DNA of 64,000 nt. It comes from Siphonodentalium dalli (lineage: Eukaryota > Mollusca > Scaphopoda > Gadilida > Siphonodentaliidae). Both the position numbers and the translations under genes were made by a program. Below are positions 23,959 through 35,729 of this stretch, piece by piece (the stretch's first letter is position 1; each line of letters starts with the position of its first letter). Where the stretch lies: positions 150,487,365 through 150,551,364 of the forward strand of contig CP136068.1 in the NCBI GenBank assembly GCA_032622095.1, written 5' to 3'. A model generated the notes under the pieces. That model saw nothing but the letters and a program-made list of their open reading frames with translations. It made no database searches and was not told where the DNA came from.

Positions 23959-24520
23959 TCTCATATATATTTTGAAGACCTCTGTCTGTATGTATGTTTG
24001 TTTGTTTGTTTGTCTGTCTGTCATTTATACAAATCTACGATTCTCGACCGATCGGGACGAAACTTGGTACGTGTGTGTAGTTTGACCGGACGGTGAACGT
24101 TGTCGTATTGGCGAGCCCGTGCGGCGCCCGCTTCACGCATGCGCAGACGAGATCTCGGAAACGGGTGGAGCTATCGACTTGAAATTTGCTATGTGAATGT
24201 ATCTTGCCCCGGATACGAATTTTATCGGGTCGCCGAGCCCGTGCGACGCCAGCTTCGCGCATGTGCAGACCAGATCTCGGAAACGGGTGGAGCTATCGAC
24301 TTGAAATTTGCTATGTGAATGTATCTTGCCCCGGATACGAATTTTATCGGGTCGCCGAGCCCGTGCGACGCCAGCTTTGCGCATGCGCAGACCAGATCTC
24401 GGAAACGGGTAGAGCTATCGACTTGAATTTTTTTTTTTGAATAGCCCGGACAACGGGTGGAGCTTTCGACTTGAAATTTGGTTTTTGAATAGCCCGGACA
24501 ACGTCGGGCTCATCGGCTAG
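23959..24520 (+). mobile_element. Helitron-like unit, type A (A3)
   Basis: It abuts A2 and has three modules. The 3' end is partly duplicated: the segment TTGAATAGCCCGGACAACG occurs twice, at about 24436 and 24485, and only the second copy is followed by the CTAG end. Confidence 0.75.
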
Positions 24521-25034
24521 TCTCATATATATTTTGAAGACCTCTGTCTGTATGTATGTTTGTTTGTTTGTTTGTCTGTCTGTCATTTATACAAATCTAC
24601 GATTCTCGACCGATCGGGACGAAACTTGGTACGTGTGTGTAGTTTGACCGGGCGGTGAACGTTGTCGTATTGGCGAGCCCGTGCGGCGCCCGCTTCACGC
24701 ATGCGCAGACGAGATCTCGGAAACGGGTGGAGCTATCGACTTGAAATTTGCTATGTGAATGTATCTTGCCCCGGATACGAATTTTATCGGGTCGCCGAGC
24801 CCGTGCGACGCCAGCTTCGCGCATGCGCAGACCAGATCTCGGAAACGGGTGGAGCTATCGACTTGAAATTTGCTATGTGAATGTATCTTGCCCCGGATAC
24901 GAATTTTATCGGGTCGCCGAGCCCGTGCGACGCCAGCTTCGCGCATGCTCAGACCAGATCTCGGAAACGGGTAGAGCTATCGACTTGAAATTTGGTTTTT
25001 GAATAGCCCGGACAACGTCGGGCTCATCGGCTAG
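24521..25034 (+). mobile_element. Helitron-like unit, type A (A4)
   Basis: It abuts A3, has three modules and a clean hairpin and CTAG end. It is followed by TCTTATATATTTTGG, the stub of a further unit head that does not continue. Confidence 0.75.
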
Positions 25035-26052
25035 TCTTATATATTTTGGCTAGATATCAATCTTGATGCTATATCTCTTCCCTGTGTTTTTGTATTGTTT
25101 CTGTAATGTAGAGCAATAACTTTGAGTCGAAAAGACGTCCAATAGATTTATTTTCACTTGGGACGAAATTGTGGGTTTTTGTTGTTGTTGTTGTTGCTGC
25201 TGTCAGATAATATATTAGAATTGGTGGATGCGCCGAATAAACACTTTTTACATGGGATAATGGATGGAATAAACAGAGCGGACTGTCTCATTGCACTTTA
25301 AACACAAGCTCTTCTCGGTTAGTGTTGTGAAAAATCATAAACGTTGATAAAAGCATCATCGATCAATGTACACTGGATAGACCTCGTTCTTACTGGTATC
25401 ATTTATGACTGTGTCTCCAATGACGAGAAGTCGCATGCTAAAATCGTTGTTATGTAAACACTACCTTTGCAGTGGCAGACATTTTATAATCAAACAACTT
25501 CAAATATCAACAAATTCCAATAAAAGCATGAAGGTGTACGTTATAAAAGTGACACGCAAATCAATATTTACTGTCACTGTGGACCTCGAATACAGGACGT
25601 TGTTGGTTGAAATTGGGTCAAATATGACTTCTCTTGCGAACCCCATCGTGGTTCCATATATGATATGAATGCAATCAGAGTACTATTGGAAACAGATGAT
25701 CAATTTTGGCTTGATTATTATTCTGCATGCTGGGTGTGTGGTTATTGGTGTATCAATGCAATGGGCGTTGCATGTTTACCGATGAACATGTCAACCAATT
25801 GCAACGTATGCGCCCTTTGTGAACACATATTAACATTATTTACACATGGTGTGTACATATTTCATAATTATATCATGTCTTTTGTAGGGCACGTACGATT
25901 TTTTAAATGTTTCCACATGCTTCATACCAAGCATTATACAGACATACGAAAAAATGCATATACAGCTCCAATATATTTAAAATATGCCTAATAATATGAT
26001 CTCGAGGGCGTTACCATTTATGACTATGGTTTTATTGTTATATGTTGTTTAG

Positions 26053-26252
26053 GCTCGATAGAGATTGAGAAGTATTACATCATCATACTGCTTGCATCCG
26101 GTCTGGGGTATGCTGCCATCGTCCACCCGACTGAACTCCACCTTCTCGCATATGGAGCAGCATATCTTATAATGTTTCCAGCCATGCATATATTACTCCC
26201 TATTTATGCCGTCGCTAATATCATTGATCAGAGCTGGGGGACACGTGCCTCG
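26053..26252 (+). CDS. chitin synthase, exon 6 (membrane segments, SWGTR motif)
   Basis: The exon lies between TTGTTTAG (ends 26052) and a GTATGT donor (26253), starting in phase 1 and ending in phase 0. The joined codon G|GC gives G, followed by SIEIEKYYIIILLASGLG, two or three hydrophobic segments and YAVANIIDQSWGTRAS. NxxDxSWGTR is the conserved motif after the catalytic domain of animal and fungal chitin synthases. In animals another ~200-400 residues, including more membrane segments, normally follow, so this exon is not the end of the protein. If the intron were retained, translation would stop six codons later (TAA at 26268). Confidence 0.92.
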
Positions 26253-26738
26253 GTATGTACCCGTATGTAAACAATATGTATTAAAAAAAAAACAACCGTA
26301 TGTTGCTGGGTGACAGATGATTTTTAAGTAGCCATATGTTGCTATGTGAGCTTCGGTAAGAAGCCGTATGTTTCGGGCGTCAGGTGAATCTGTAAATACC
26401 CATATGTTTTTGGATGAAACGTGATTATGTAAGTATATGTGTACGCATGGACGTGGCTAGATGGTTTTCGTTGGGGGTGGGGTGTCCACATTGGGAATTT
26501 CCATCCATTTGCACCCCCTTGCACATCGGTGCTCCCTAATATCGTATATATTCATAAACCATGGTTCTATATTCCCGGTATAAGAACATCAAGATATTTT
26601 AACCTGAAAAATTGCATAAATCCTAACATCTAGTGGTCTAACTCCAGACAAAACAAATGCACACGGCTGCGTGCAAGAGACCAGGACACACCGGACTGAC
26701 CATGGTTATTCGGCCCAGTGTGAGAACAGTTTAAAAAG

Positions 26739-27330
26739 TATGCAAGAAAATCGAAAATCCTAGCATCTAGACTGGCCTCAACTGCAGCTTTCCTAGTGTT
26801 GGAAATTTCAAACCTCATACTCCCCCTCAGGTTGGGAAATTCTCCAACTGATGATCATTTCAGTCTACAAGTTTGACCAAATGTAGTAACATATTGTTTT
26901 CTTAAAATAATTTGCATTTTTGTATTGGCCAGGGGGAGGGACAATGCGAAAATTTTGAAATCTGAGCAAGAAAATCGCAAAATCCTAGCTACTAGACTAG
27001 CCTCAAGCATTCCTAGAGTTGGAAATTTCAAACCTGACACCCCCACTGATGACAATTCCAATGACAATGTTGACCAAATGTATGACATTATTGTTTTCTT
27101 AAATTAACTAGCAGTTTTTGAATTGCCACGGGGAGGACCAGGACACAAGCTCTCCAAGTTTTGGAAATTTCCAACCTGTCACCCCCCACCTAAGGTTGGA
27201 AAATTTCCAACTGATGACCATTTCAGTCCAAATTTTGACCAACAATTGGAAAATATGCAAATATTGGTCCTAAAACAATTAATTCCCCCCAATAAATTGT
27301 TTGAAAATCAAACTACAAGACCATTTTCAA
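26739..27330 (+). repeat. degenerate tandem repeat, three ~190-bp units
   Basis: The units share CAAGAAAATCG, ATCCTAGC, TAGACT.GCCTCAA, GTTGGAAATTTCAAACCT, CAACTGATGA and TTTGACCAA in the same order, with many indels. The third unit (from about 27140) keeps only the later half. This is an old duplicated non-coding block. Confidence 0.55.
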
Positions 27331-30049
27331 CCTATTGTTGGTGTGAAACTAATGTTTTGGCAGGTATGAAATTTCCAACTGTTGAAAATTTTGACCACCC
27401 CCCCCCCAAACCCCCCCCCCCCATGTCGCCACGTCTCGGTGTGTACGTAATGTTGTACTAGGACTGTAACGATTCATCGTGAAATCAATGTATTGCGATA
27501 CACTTCTAAACGAGGCGGGTATTGTGTCGTGTTATGTGTGTCACGATACAGGTAAACTAGTAATTTCTGAAGCCTGCAATGTTCTCTCAAGTTGTGTTCG
27601 ACTCATCTAGCTATTAAATGCACGAGCGGTGTTCGTTGCAGAACTATTCATAGTAGTTCAAATCGCCATCAATAGAAGGAATATTAAAATATATATAGTT
27701 TTGTTCATATGCCAAACATAATCAGCGCGTAAATAGTATATTGTCGTCAAGACGTACGATGGTGTACGCAAACAAGAGCCTGCTCGTGTTACAGAAGTTG
27801 TGCTTCTGTTTACATAACACAGCGCAATTCTATTGATTAATCACACACAAATGATATAAACGCTCTTTATTATTTCCATATCAGGAAACAGTAACAGATA
27901 ACGCTCTTTATGTTTACCATATCCGGATCTAAACAAAAGCCAAGTGACGTAACTTTTTTGCTTTTGTATACATAACAAGGGAAAACAAATTGACAATAAC
28001 TTACTGTTTATGCCATATTTCTGATTGAACAAAATATGTCTATATTTTACTATTCTTTCTGTTTATGGCGGTTTTTGACGGAGGTGAATATTTTAACAGC
28101 ATACCCACCGCCAACACCGCCCGTATCTTTAACTACAAAACGGCATTTAAGTTAAACAATTATCTCTATCTTCAGTTGTAACCGTGATGTTTCTGATAAC
28201 TCAGGCTGCAAACATTTGACAACATTAATTTAGTGTATCGTGCAAGCCCGAATTTGGTGTGTCTAAATGTATGAATTTGCAGAATGAGGTTCATAAAAGG
28301 TGAAGTCGGTGACGCTATCCCACACAGCGGGCTACCATAACCAACTTTACCCTCTGGGGACCTCATTCTGCTTATTCCTCATATTCTGGGAAGTATATAG
28401 TTTCAAATTAACAATGTTTTTAGTCACATTTTCCCTTCTGTTGAGTTTTTATATCCCATAATTTGCAGAAGATATAACGCATACTCCAGGTTACTAATGG
28501 GTGAATCACAAACTTCAAGCAGGGAACCTCAATCTGATCCTAGATCTCCCATAGCAGTTGAGGCCTAAGCAGAATGAGGTCCCAATAAGGTGAATTTGGT
28601 GACACTCAATTAAGGCTTGATATCATGATATGTATCGTTATCGTTGATCATGTATCGCGATTCGTATCGTTTCGTGAACAAGTGTATGGTTACAACCATA
28701 ACGTAGCCAACCAGAAAACTAAGTCATTTTAGATACAGACATATTCACGCGCACCATCATTTCCTTAATATAAGGATAAACATATATTCATGTACATATG
28801 TATACATGCAATTGATTCTTTCATATATTATTTCCGGTATATGCCATGAGAGAATTAGGTTAAACTTATACATTATTTCATATTCAATGAAGATTGGAAC
28901 TGCTAAAAGTATGTTTCGCGTCGAGCAGATTCGTTATGATAAACAATATCACATCGCTTTGTTAATGTTTATCATACTATACGCAATAAATGGTAAATAT
29001 CAATAATCGTGTAGTAAGTTCAAATATTTTAGTTTGAAATGATTTTATGAATATTTTTCAATGCTTTGACCTTTTTCCAATGTTTCCGTCGAGTCATGGG
29101 GTATCTTATCGGACTAATTACACTTTTATTGTAATTCCACTGTAACAGTAAAATTTACATTATTTATTATTTATATTATTGTAGAGTTATAAATAATGAA
29201 AATAAGAACAAAGTCAATCTAGTTTTCCATGTTGGTGATATATGTAGTTGATTTACAGACCTGGATGTTATATCACAAGAACCCACATCGAAGGCCTTGA
29301 GTCCGCTTAACTAAAATATTCCATAAACAAAAAGTCAGTCCATCTTTTCATACAAGAGTGTTAAAGTAATACAGGGCCGTGCAGCCCACCGCTATTAATG
29401 TATCGCTTGATGCATCTGGGGGCATCTGCAGAAAAAAATTCCAGACACAGGGAGGGGGTGGTGCATTGTTCGAGATCGAACAAAATGTGAGATGCAAATT
29501 TGTTCCAACCAACACAGTTATCAACGATTAAATAGGAAACATTAAGATAGTAGAATTAGATCTCTTAGTTGTGTACTGTGCTTACATGTTGCATTATTTA
29601 TGAGTATGATATGACCATATTAGTGACTAGACAACATTGTATGCATCACCAGGCAAATGTATCAAATGTCAGTACCATTACACGTACTTCAGGCAGTGGC
29701 TATCAATGTCTTATTATTTCCCAGTATTTCAGCGAGTTGATATTCATGTCAATAAGCATGTACTCGTAGTTCTATACATGGCTACATAAACCCATTTTGA
29801 ATAACAAAATGTGACATCCGCATGTCAACAGTCCCATGAAGTTGGCATGAAAAAAAAAAAAATTACAGAGGATGGAACGGGGTGGGTGGTCATGTGGCGG
29901 AAATTAATGTTTTCGACCCTGTGTCCGCTAATTATTTTACAACACTCTCTCCCGATTAATGCGACACAACTTACGGCAAACATGGGGTTTGAGAGTTACT
30001 TTGTTATCCGCTTCATGACAGGAATTCGCTGGTGCAGCATAAAAGAACA

Positions 30050-30226
30050 TGTGCCAGTGCATTCTCTTATATATGCGATTTCCGCATGGAGAGCCTCGCA
30101 CATATATCAGAGAATGCACTGGCTTAAAAGGACAAGATACATATTTTGTTAGGTCAATGCATTCTCTTATATATGCGAGGCTTCCTATGGGAAAGTCACC
30201 TATATAATAGAATGCATTGGCACAGG
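30050..30226. repeat. double palindrome related to the piggyBac-like MITE core
   Basis: It begins GTGCCAGTGCATTCTCTTAT and ends AATGCATTGGCAC. It has the same TGCATTCTCTTATATATGCGA core and arrangement (two palindromes with an A/T spacer) as inside 20682-21059. A right TTAA (GAAGGGTTAA, 30260-30269) is present, but no matching left end is visible, so this is a decayed copy. Confidence 0.65.
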
Positions 30227-31239
30227 GTTTTCGTAAAATTTCAGGAAGCTCCAGTCATGGAAGGGTTAACCTATAACCTGAAAGTATAGGTAGACTTTCT
30301 AAACAAACAAGTTTAACTTCCAGAACACATCGTCGATACCCGAAATCAAATGCTCTCCTTCGACGAAGAAAAGATTCTGGCACAAGAGGAAGAAAACGGA
30401 AGACAAAGGTAGACCTACTTTGTACAGAAATTGTTTTGTAGTTTTTGTCATGTTTGAATTCGGCTTCTTGGTGGCACACATGTGTAAAGCATACGATTTT
30501 AAACCATGCATATAATAAATGCAATCTGCCATTCAATTATAAATACATAACAACCCAACAACCCGACACACACATTCTTCTACGTGGGTCACCCGACCCC
30601 TGGCACGAGACAAATTCTGTCATCGCCACAGATGTCCAAAAGGCACACATTGACTACCAAACGTTTCCCCTAAAACGCGTTCCATCCTTCATCCCGAATA
30701 TTCCCAAGAACAACACCACCCATATAGGATAGCGCGTTGCATCGTCATGCGGACCGCGTTTAATCACACCAAATACACATAATCATTCCAATATACATGC
30801 ACAAAAACATTCCATCACAACCATATAACAAACAAGGAAATTCCATCACAATTACATCGCCCATTTGCATCTGCGCAGATGGCCCAACATCACTGAATGT
30901 TCTCAATCACACCCGAGATAGGAAATTACATTGTTGTGTACATGCTGCCCATCTGCATCTGCGCAGATGAAAGAACATCACTGAATGTTCTAACCGCGCA
31001 CTGTAAATGACAGTGCATCATTATAGTCTATCACGCACACTATACCCGGACCGTGCTTCACATTGCAGTGAACCACCGCGAACTGACATGAAATCGCATC
31101 GCATGCGCACTGCAGTTTAAATGCGTCACTATAATGACAGTGTACAATTAGTCACCAATATATACGCAATTTGCCTATTCCATCGGAAATATGTACGGTA
31201 CATCATCAATTCCACTTTTACTGTAGTATTTCACAAAAC

Positions 31240-31560
31240 AGTCCACCAAAAACCGCGTTTCATCGGTTCTAACATTTAATCATTCACAATTCTCAATGCT
31301 CTAATATCCAAATATTCCACATGTCAGTCCACTAGAAATACATAGAACAAATAGCCATCTATTAGGCATTGAGAGATGACTGCATCGAATTATGGAACCA
31401 AAATGTCCGTTTGCATCTGCGCAAACTCCAGAACATCACCGAACGATCGGAAAGCGTACTCTGCCTGAGCAGTATAACGTCGGTCTGTATTACCTATATA
31501 ATCCTAATTAAATTAATATGCATATAAATTCGCCAATAATGGAAACAATACAACATATAG
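31240..31560 (+). repeat. dispersed ~320-bp repeat, copy 1
   Basis: It shares GCATTGAGAGATGA, TGCATCGAATTATGGA, CCGTTTGCATC, GCGCAAACTCCAGAACATCA and ATAAATTCGCCA with 34265-34615 in the same order and orientation. No known family was recognised. Confidence 0.65.
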
Positions 31561-31601
31561 GATATATACACCTATACACACATATACATATACATGCATA
31601 T

Positions 31602-31607
<6 letters not shown>

Positions 31608-31658
<51 letters not shown>

Positions 31659-31680
31659 TATGTATATACATATCTATGTA
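31608..31680. repeat. (TA)n microsatellite
   Basis: An almost pure TA tract lies directly before the next Helitron-like unit. It translates to runs of tyrosine/isoleucine, which have no meaning. Confidence 0.9.
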
Positions 31681-31688
31681 TATACATA

Positions 31689-31724
31689 TCTCATATATAT
31701 TTTGAAGACCTCTGTCTGTATGTT

Positions 31725-31760
<36 letters not shown>

Positions 31761-32292
31761 ATTAATACAAATCTACGATTCTCGACCGATCGGGACGAAA
31801 CTTGGTACGTGTGTGTAGTTTGACCAGGCGGTGAACGTTGTCGTATTGGCGAGCCCGTGCGGCGCCCGCTTCGCGCATGCGCAGACGAGATCTCGGAAAC
31901 GGGTGGAGCTATCGACTTGAAATTTGCTATGTGAATGTATCTTGCCCCGGATACGAATTTTATCGGGTCGCCGAGCCCGTGCGACGCCAGCTTCGCGCAT
32001 GCGCAGACGAGATATCGGAAACGGGTGGAGCTATCGACTTGAAATTTGCTATGTGAATGTATCTTGCCCCGGATACGAATTTTATCGGGTCGCCGAGCCC
32101 GTGCGACGCCAGCTTCGCGCATGCGCAGACGAGATCTCGGAAACGGGTGCTATCGACTTGAAATTTGGTTTTTGAAACGGGTGGAGCTATCGACTTGACC
32201 AGATCTCGGAAACGGGTAGAGCGATCGACTTGAAATTTGGTTTTTGAATAGCCCGGATGAATAGCCCGGACAACGTCGGGCTCATCGGCTAG
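31689..32292 (+). mobile_element. Helitron-like unit, type A (A5)
   Basis: It begins A|TCTCATATATATTTTG inside a TA-rich tract. It has three 122-bp modules, duplicated fragments of the 3' end (about 32150-32265) and the hairpin plus CTAG end. A type B unit follows immediately. Confidence 0.75.
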
Positions 32293-33084
32293 TCTATTAT
32301 ATATTTTGGAAGATCTGTGTGTTTGTGTGTGTGTGTGTGTGTGTTCGCGATGGACTCGAACACGGCTGGACCGATTTCGACCAAACTTGGTACGGACACG
32401 TAATTCGACCCGGGAACGAACATGGGCCTATTGATTTTCAGATCCGAGGTCAACTTTTCACGTGCCGAGGTCAAATCTGTTTTTACGCTGTGTTACTGGA
32501 CTTTCATTTGAGTTCGGTGCTTACAAATCGATTCGAAACAGCGCGAATAGTAAAATACCAGTCATAATAATGACACTGTGAGAATCTTTCGTGTTTCCTC
32601 TTTCCAACGATATATAATGCGTATGTATCCGTTTTAGTTATCCGCCTCAATTATCAATAAGAAGTGGTACTATCTTCCATCAGGATAAAAACAATGCGTA
32701 ACTTCTATGACGTCGTTAGAGGTCATAACGTTAGATCACGTTAACGCTTAACCGGCCGATGCATTTGACTGTTTCAGACGTCTTGGCGATATCTCGGGCA
32801 CCGATGGTAATTTATCTTTACGTTGAAACTTGATAATTAATGAGCGTGTGTATATGAGGCGCGTTTATATACTTGAGTGGAAATCAAATCGGCTTAAACT
32901 GGCGGATATTTACGGACGAAATTTGATGCATAGGTTATCTCGGTATCCGCTGGGCCGATTTCCCGGTATCCGCTGGGCCGATTTCCACCATTTTTGGGGT
33001 GTTGGTGTTTGACCCCACCTGACCTTGACCTTCAAAATGGTCAATTCAAGGTCAAAGCACGGACGAAGTCGGGTCACCTTCTAA
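32293..33084 (+). mobile_element. Helitron-like unit, type B (B1)
   Basis: The head is TCTATTATATATTTTGGAAG, followed by a GT microsatellite, the block GGACTCGAAC..AAACTTGGTACGG, and a long unique body with TGACCTTGACCTTCAAAATG and its inverse CATTTTGAAGG-type partner (GGTCAATTCAAGGTCAAA). The end CTTCTAA differs from the other units but fits the Helitron CTRR rule. The 3' hairpin is decayed (ACGGACGAAGTCGGG). Confidence 0.6.
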
Positions 33085-34046
33085 TCTATTATATATTTTG
33101 GAAGATCTGTTTGTTTGTTTGTTTGTGTGTAATCGATGAATTATATATTTTGGAAGATCTGTTTGTTTGTTTGTTTGTGTGTAATCGATGAACTCGAAAA
33201 CGGCCGACCCGATTTTCATGAAACTTGGTATGTGGGGGTATTTTCGGCCGGGAAGTGACATAGGCATATTAATTTGTCCGTGCGACGTCACCTTGACCTT
33301 CAAAACTCATATCTCGGGATCCGCAGTGCTAACACGCCGGAATTTAGCACTGCGATGCAGGGAGGATAACTCTATATTCATACGTTGACGAACGTAAACA
33401 ATTTGCAGGCAATTACGCATCGTGTATTTTCCCCAAAATTATAACATTTACAATATATATTGTCAATTTGCAGGCTATTAAGAATCGTGTATCTATCCCA
33501 AAATAAATCATTTACAATTTCTGATATATAAATTTGGTTACAGCTGATATTCTTAGGTCTATTGTCGATAGATTTATTTTTTGTATATTTACACCACGCA
33601 TAAGCTCAAGTTGTTTACATTTACCCCGCGGGTCTGGAATCTCATCCAAGAATCCATTTAGCTGAAATGCTATTTCGCTGTTGGAATCTACCGGTGGCCC
33701 CAAACCGTCAATGCCAACAACATCGACATTGTTCAACTTTGACGGCGAGAAAATAATTAGTTAAAATTTACTACACAATGCTAATTTATCTTTACGTTGA
33801 AGCTTGATAATTAACGAGCGTGTGTATATGAGGAGCGTTTATATACTTTAGTGGAAATCAAATCGGGTAAAACTGGCGGATTTTTACGGACGAAATTTGA
33901 TACATAGGGTATCTCGGTATCCGCTGGGCCGATTTCCCGGTATCCGCTGGGCCAATTTCCACCATTTTTGGGGTGTTGGTGTTGGTAAACTGCCAGACGG
34001 ATTTGGACGAAATTTGATACTTAGTGGTAATTGTTTCACCTTCTAG
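33085..34046 (+). mobile_element. Helitron-like unit, type B (B2), with a nested or slipped head
   Basis: The head TCTATTATATATTTTGGAAG occurs at 33085 and again (ATTATATATTTTGGAAG) at about 33139. The body shares GAGCGTGTGTATATGAG and CGGTATCCGCTGGGCCGATT with B1. It ends ACCTTCTAG at 34046. The left part ends in a separate motif near 33390, so this may be two merged copies. Confidence 0.5.
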
Positions 34047-34264
34047 TATATATATATACATACATACACACATACATATATGTATCGATAAGCATCGAAC
34101 AAGACTTTGTTGATAATACACCAATCGCCCGCCTGTCACTGAGCACACGGTCAGAAAACCAAACATCACTGGTTCCAACACGACACTGTACTGACAGTGA
34201 GAATATAGTTTTGTCCAGTTTACACGATTGTGTTAATGGACCCAAAACAACGTTTACTGTACTA

Positions 34265-34615
34265 TTATACAAAACAGTCCACCAATAACCGCATTGCTTC
34301 GGTTCTAACTTTAAATTATTCACACTTCTCAATGCTCAAGTATCCAAATATTCCATATTTTAGTCCACTGGAAATACATACAATAGAATTAATAGCCATA
34401 TAGTATGCATTGAGAGATGAATGCATCGAATTATGGACCCAAAGCATCCGTTTGCATCGGCGCAAACTCCAGAACATCACTGAGCGTTCGGACAAGCGAA
34501 CACTGCATGGGCAGTATAATGTCAGTCTGCATTACTTATAATTATATTTGAATTACCGGTGATATGCAGATAAATTCGCCATTAATTGAAACAAATATAA
34601 TACAAAGCCAATATA
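34265..34615 (+). repeat. dispersed ~320-bp repeat, copy 2
   Basis: This is the second copy of the repeat at 31240-31560. It carries ACAGTCCACCA, CACTTCTCAATGCTC and the GCATTGAGAGATGA block, with scattered substitutions. Confidence 0.65.
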
Positions 34616-34622
34616 TATATAT

Positions 34623-35119
34623 ATATTTACACACTAAGTGTTGTCATCACTAAATCCAGCATTCTGATTGGTCGGCGCCCACGTGGCTAGTTGCAGTTAT
34701 TTCTCGGTGATTGCGTAACGCCTCATAACACCAAGCTAATAACACCATCGATACGTCATTAGGTTTGGAAAGACGAACGCGTAATGCTTTGGGCGCATTT
34801 TGACTCGCGCAGGATTGACTTAATACATCATCGGGTTTCAACATGAAGAGAAATTGTTCCTATTAACTTTTGCCAAGGGTGCTATTGGGTATTTTGGGCT
34901 GATCTTGTCACGATACACTTTTCGATTTAAATATATTTACAAAAGTGGCTTTTTCGCTAAATGTATATAAATATAAGGATTAACTGTCATGTGGACTATT
35001 TTTATGGAGATGTAACGGTGAGGTAAGTGGACATAACTTGTATTTTACACAAGTTATGTCCACTTACCTCACCGTTACATCTCCATAAAAACAGTTCACA
35101 TGACAGTTAATCCTTATAT
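34623..35119 (+). repeat. ~500-bp repeat ending in a 149-bp hairpin, copy 1
   Basis: It begins ATTTACACACTAAGTGTTGT and contains ATTGGTCGGCGCCCACGTGG. It finishes with an almost perfect palindrome (34971-35119): ATGTGGACTATTTTTATGGA pairs with TCCATAAAAACAGTTCACAT, and ACTTGTATTTTACACAAGT forms the loop region. A second copy is at 35221. Confidence 0.75.
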
Positions 35120-35220
35120 GAAACATAATATATATCCAATATATATATATATATACAATCATATTATACAATCATACTGTAATGACAGTGGGCATAATAT
35201 AGACCCGTTTACACCATTAT

Positions 35221-35729
35221 ATTTACATACTAAGTGTTGTCATCACTAAATCCAGCATTCTGATTGGTCGGCGTCCACGTGGCTAGTTGCAGTTATTTCT
35301 CGGTGAATGCGCAACGGCTCAATAACACCAAGCTCATAACAACATCGATACGTCATTGGGTTTGGAAAGACGAACGCGTAATGTTTTGGGCGCATTTGGA
35401 CTCGCGCAGGATTGACTTAATACATCATCGGGTTTCAATATGAAGAGAAATTGTTCCTATTAACTTTTGCCAAGGGTGCTATTGGGTATTTTGGGCTGTT
35501 TTTGTCACGATACACTTTTCGATTTAATACATTTACAAAAGTGGCTTTTTCGCTAAATGTATATAAATATAAGGATTAACTGTCATGTGGACTATTTTTA
35601 TGGAGATGTAACCGTGAGGTAAGTGGTCATAACTTGTATGTAAAACCCTTCGGGTTTTACACAAGTTATGTCCACTTACCTCACGGTTACATCTCCATAA
35701 AAACAGTCCACATGACAGTTAATCCTTAT
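35221..35729 (+). repeat. ~500-bp repeat ending in a 162-bp hairpin, copy 2
   Basis: This is a tandem second copy of 34623-35119 after a ~100-bp spacer. The hairpin (35568-35729) has a longer loop containing AAAACCCTTCGGGTTTT, itself a perfect small stem with a TTCG loop. Confidence 0.75.

Larger units (their letters stand above)
20090..26052 (+). other. intron 5 (6.0 kb)
   Basis: This is a GTGAGT...TTGTTTAG intron. Besides the elements listed separately, it holds a short inverted repeat GTGAGACAGCTGGT / ACCAGCTGTCTCAC (22023-22078). No gene was recognised in 20090-20681, 21060-22020, 22087-22839 or 25035-26052. The short open frames at 25405-25991 have no family resemblance. Confidence 0.6.
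26253..31239 (+). other. first part of intron 6: dispersed degenerate repeats, no gene recognised
   Basis: This starts with the donor GTATGT. It holds the degenerate tandem block at 26739-27330, C-runs near 27400-27425 and an inverted pair GGGGACCTCATTCTGCTTA / TAAGCAGAATGAGGTCCC (28356-28374 and 28566-28583). Possible decayed hAT-like ends built on TGTAACGATTCATCG lie near 27468 and about 28680. A palindrome pair lies at 30050. No exon with chitin-synthase-like sequence was found. Confidence 0.5.

Noticed and set aside
22996-25034. Many overlapping 70-145-residue open frames on both strands with similar Arg/Ala-rich sequences, here and throughout 31.7-60.6 kb
   Set aside because: They are translations of the 122-bp GC-rich module in several frames; they start and stop at repeat edges and have no family motif.
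25405-25991. Two adjacent frames (87 and 108 codons) just before exon 6
   Set aside because: They lie in the intron, lack splice-consistent joining with exon 6 and show no chitin synthase motif.
27463-28690. hAT-like transposon bounded by TGTAACGATTCATCG-type ends
   Set aside because: The two ends match only loosely and no 8-bp target duplication was found; mentioned only as a possibility in the intron note.
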